Below the pieces are notes generated by a model. It did not search any database. It saw only the letters and a list, made by a program, of their open reading frames with translations, and had not been told where the DNA came from. A DNA stretch of 64,000 bases from Thermobrachium celere DSM 8682 (GTDB lineage: Bacteria; Bacillota; Clostridia; Clostridiales; Caloramatoraceae). Position 1 is the stretch's first letter; each line of letters begins with the position of its first letter. The translations under genes were made by a program, and so were the position numbers. The stretch is from assembly GCF_000430995.1 (NCBI RefSeq), contig NZ_HF952018.1, positions 806,386-870,385 on the forward strand, given 5' to 3'. Of this stretch, positions 63,745 through 64,000 are shown one piece after another.

Positions 63745-64000
63745 ATAGTTTTAATTCTATATTATTACAAACTTCAATAAAACCTAATTTTTTATATAAA
63801 TTTATAGCAGGTATATTATCATTATCTACGTTTAGATATAATGTTTTTATTTGCTTTTTTAAAATTATGTTGTCAATTATTTTGCATAGGAATATATATC
63901 CAAAACCCATGTGTCTATATTCTTCTATTATACCGAAATTGACCAAATAGTATTTTTTATTATCCATAATAATCTGTCCATATCCTATGGGTTTTTCATC
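63743..64000 (-). CDS. GNAT-family N-acetyltransferase, cut by the window edge
   Basis: Only the C-terminal 85 residues are in the window; the reading frame stays open to base 64000 (leading residues DEKPIGYGQIIMDNKKYY). The acetyl-CoA-binding R-x-x-G-x-G motif is RHMGFG, and NIPAINLYKKLGFIEV is the typical last GNAT segment. Substrate unknown. An internal ATG at 63967 is unlikely to be the true start, because the upstream residues already fit the GNAT core strands. Confidence 0.8.
   Translation of the reverse strand, partial: DEKPIGYGQIIMDNKKYYLVNFGIIEEYRHMGFGYIFLCKIIDNIILKKQIKTLYLNVDNDNIPAINLYKKLGFIEVCNNIELKL

Noticed and set aside
1-64000. CRISPR array, IS element, prophage, tRNA or rRNA genes
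   Set aside because: No regularly spaced direct repeats, no transposase or phage structural genes and no tRNA cloverleaf or rRNA sequence were noticed. The Xer-type recombinase is of the housekeeping kind and has no phage neighbours.

Overview
The window is a housekeeping stretch of chromosome from an AT-rich Gram-positive bacterium, most likely an endospore-forming member of the Clostridia. The evidence is PolC, CodY, RNase Y, RnpM/YlxQ, SpoVS, a YmxH-type PRC-barrel protein, TepA, LexA divergent from a YneA-like LysM protein, endonuclease-type MutL, strong AGGAGG ribosome-binding sites and several TTG starts. Gene order follows the Bacillus subtilis topA-to-mutS backbone closely, with informative insertions and losses. 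I cannot name the genus. No rRNA, tRNA, CRISPR array, insertion sequence or prophage was seen, and no gene-free stretch exceeds 300 bases.

Layout. 0.1-7.8 kb: comM, dprA, topA, then hslV-hslU-codY (protease plus global nutrient regulator). 7.8-22 kb: rpsB-tsf behind a structured leader, then pyrH-frr-orf61 and uppS-cdsA-AI2E-dxr-rseP-ispG-GT2-polC (pyrimidine nucleotide, ribosome recycling, isoprenoid and phospholipid synthesis, DNA polymerase). 22-29.5 kb: the rimP-nusA-rnpM-ylxQ-infB-rbfA-nrnA-truB-ribF translation/transcription operon behind a hairpin leader. 29.5-38.7 kb: rpsO (structured leader), pnp, M16 peptidase, dut, ymxH, aspartokinase, tepA, ftsK/spoIIIE. 38.8-47.6 kb: rimO-pgsA, LexA-controlled recA, recX, a four-gene Mre11/Rad50-like cluster, and rny. 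47.7-53.4 kb: spoVS, padR-aminotransferase, purB, proC, a 38-residue membrane peptide and a XerC-type recombinase. 53.4-54.8 kb: the SOS divergon, with a Cys-rich protein and the YneA-like protein leftward and lexA rightward. 54.8-63.4 kb, leftward: ynbB, then the miaB-mutS-mutL-miaA-hfq run. 63.5-64 kb: a 48-residue ORF and a truncated GNAT acetyltransferase.

The most unusual locus is at 42.56-45.91 kb. A SbcD/Mre11-like phosphoesterase is followed by a Rad50/SbcC-like ATPase that is encoded in pieces. A 476-residue N-terminal half has Walker A and ends in a CxxC zinc-hook-like motif. A separate 79-residue charged helical protein follows. A 218-residue C-terminal half carries the signature motif, Walker B and H-loop. 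The pieces have their own ribosome-binding sites and sit tightly between recX and rny, where B. subtilis has nothing of this kind. With the LexA-boxed recA promoter and the lexA/yneA divergon 8-13 kb away, this suggests a DNA-break processing module built into the SOS neighbourhood.

Other points of interest are a 40-bp perfect palindrome centred between the stop codons of two convergent genes, a predicted SOS-operon Cys-rich protein, a PadR-type operator candidate inside padR, three structured 5' leaders (rpsB, rimP, rpsO), and an RNase Y gene whose best-spaced start codon would be ATT.
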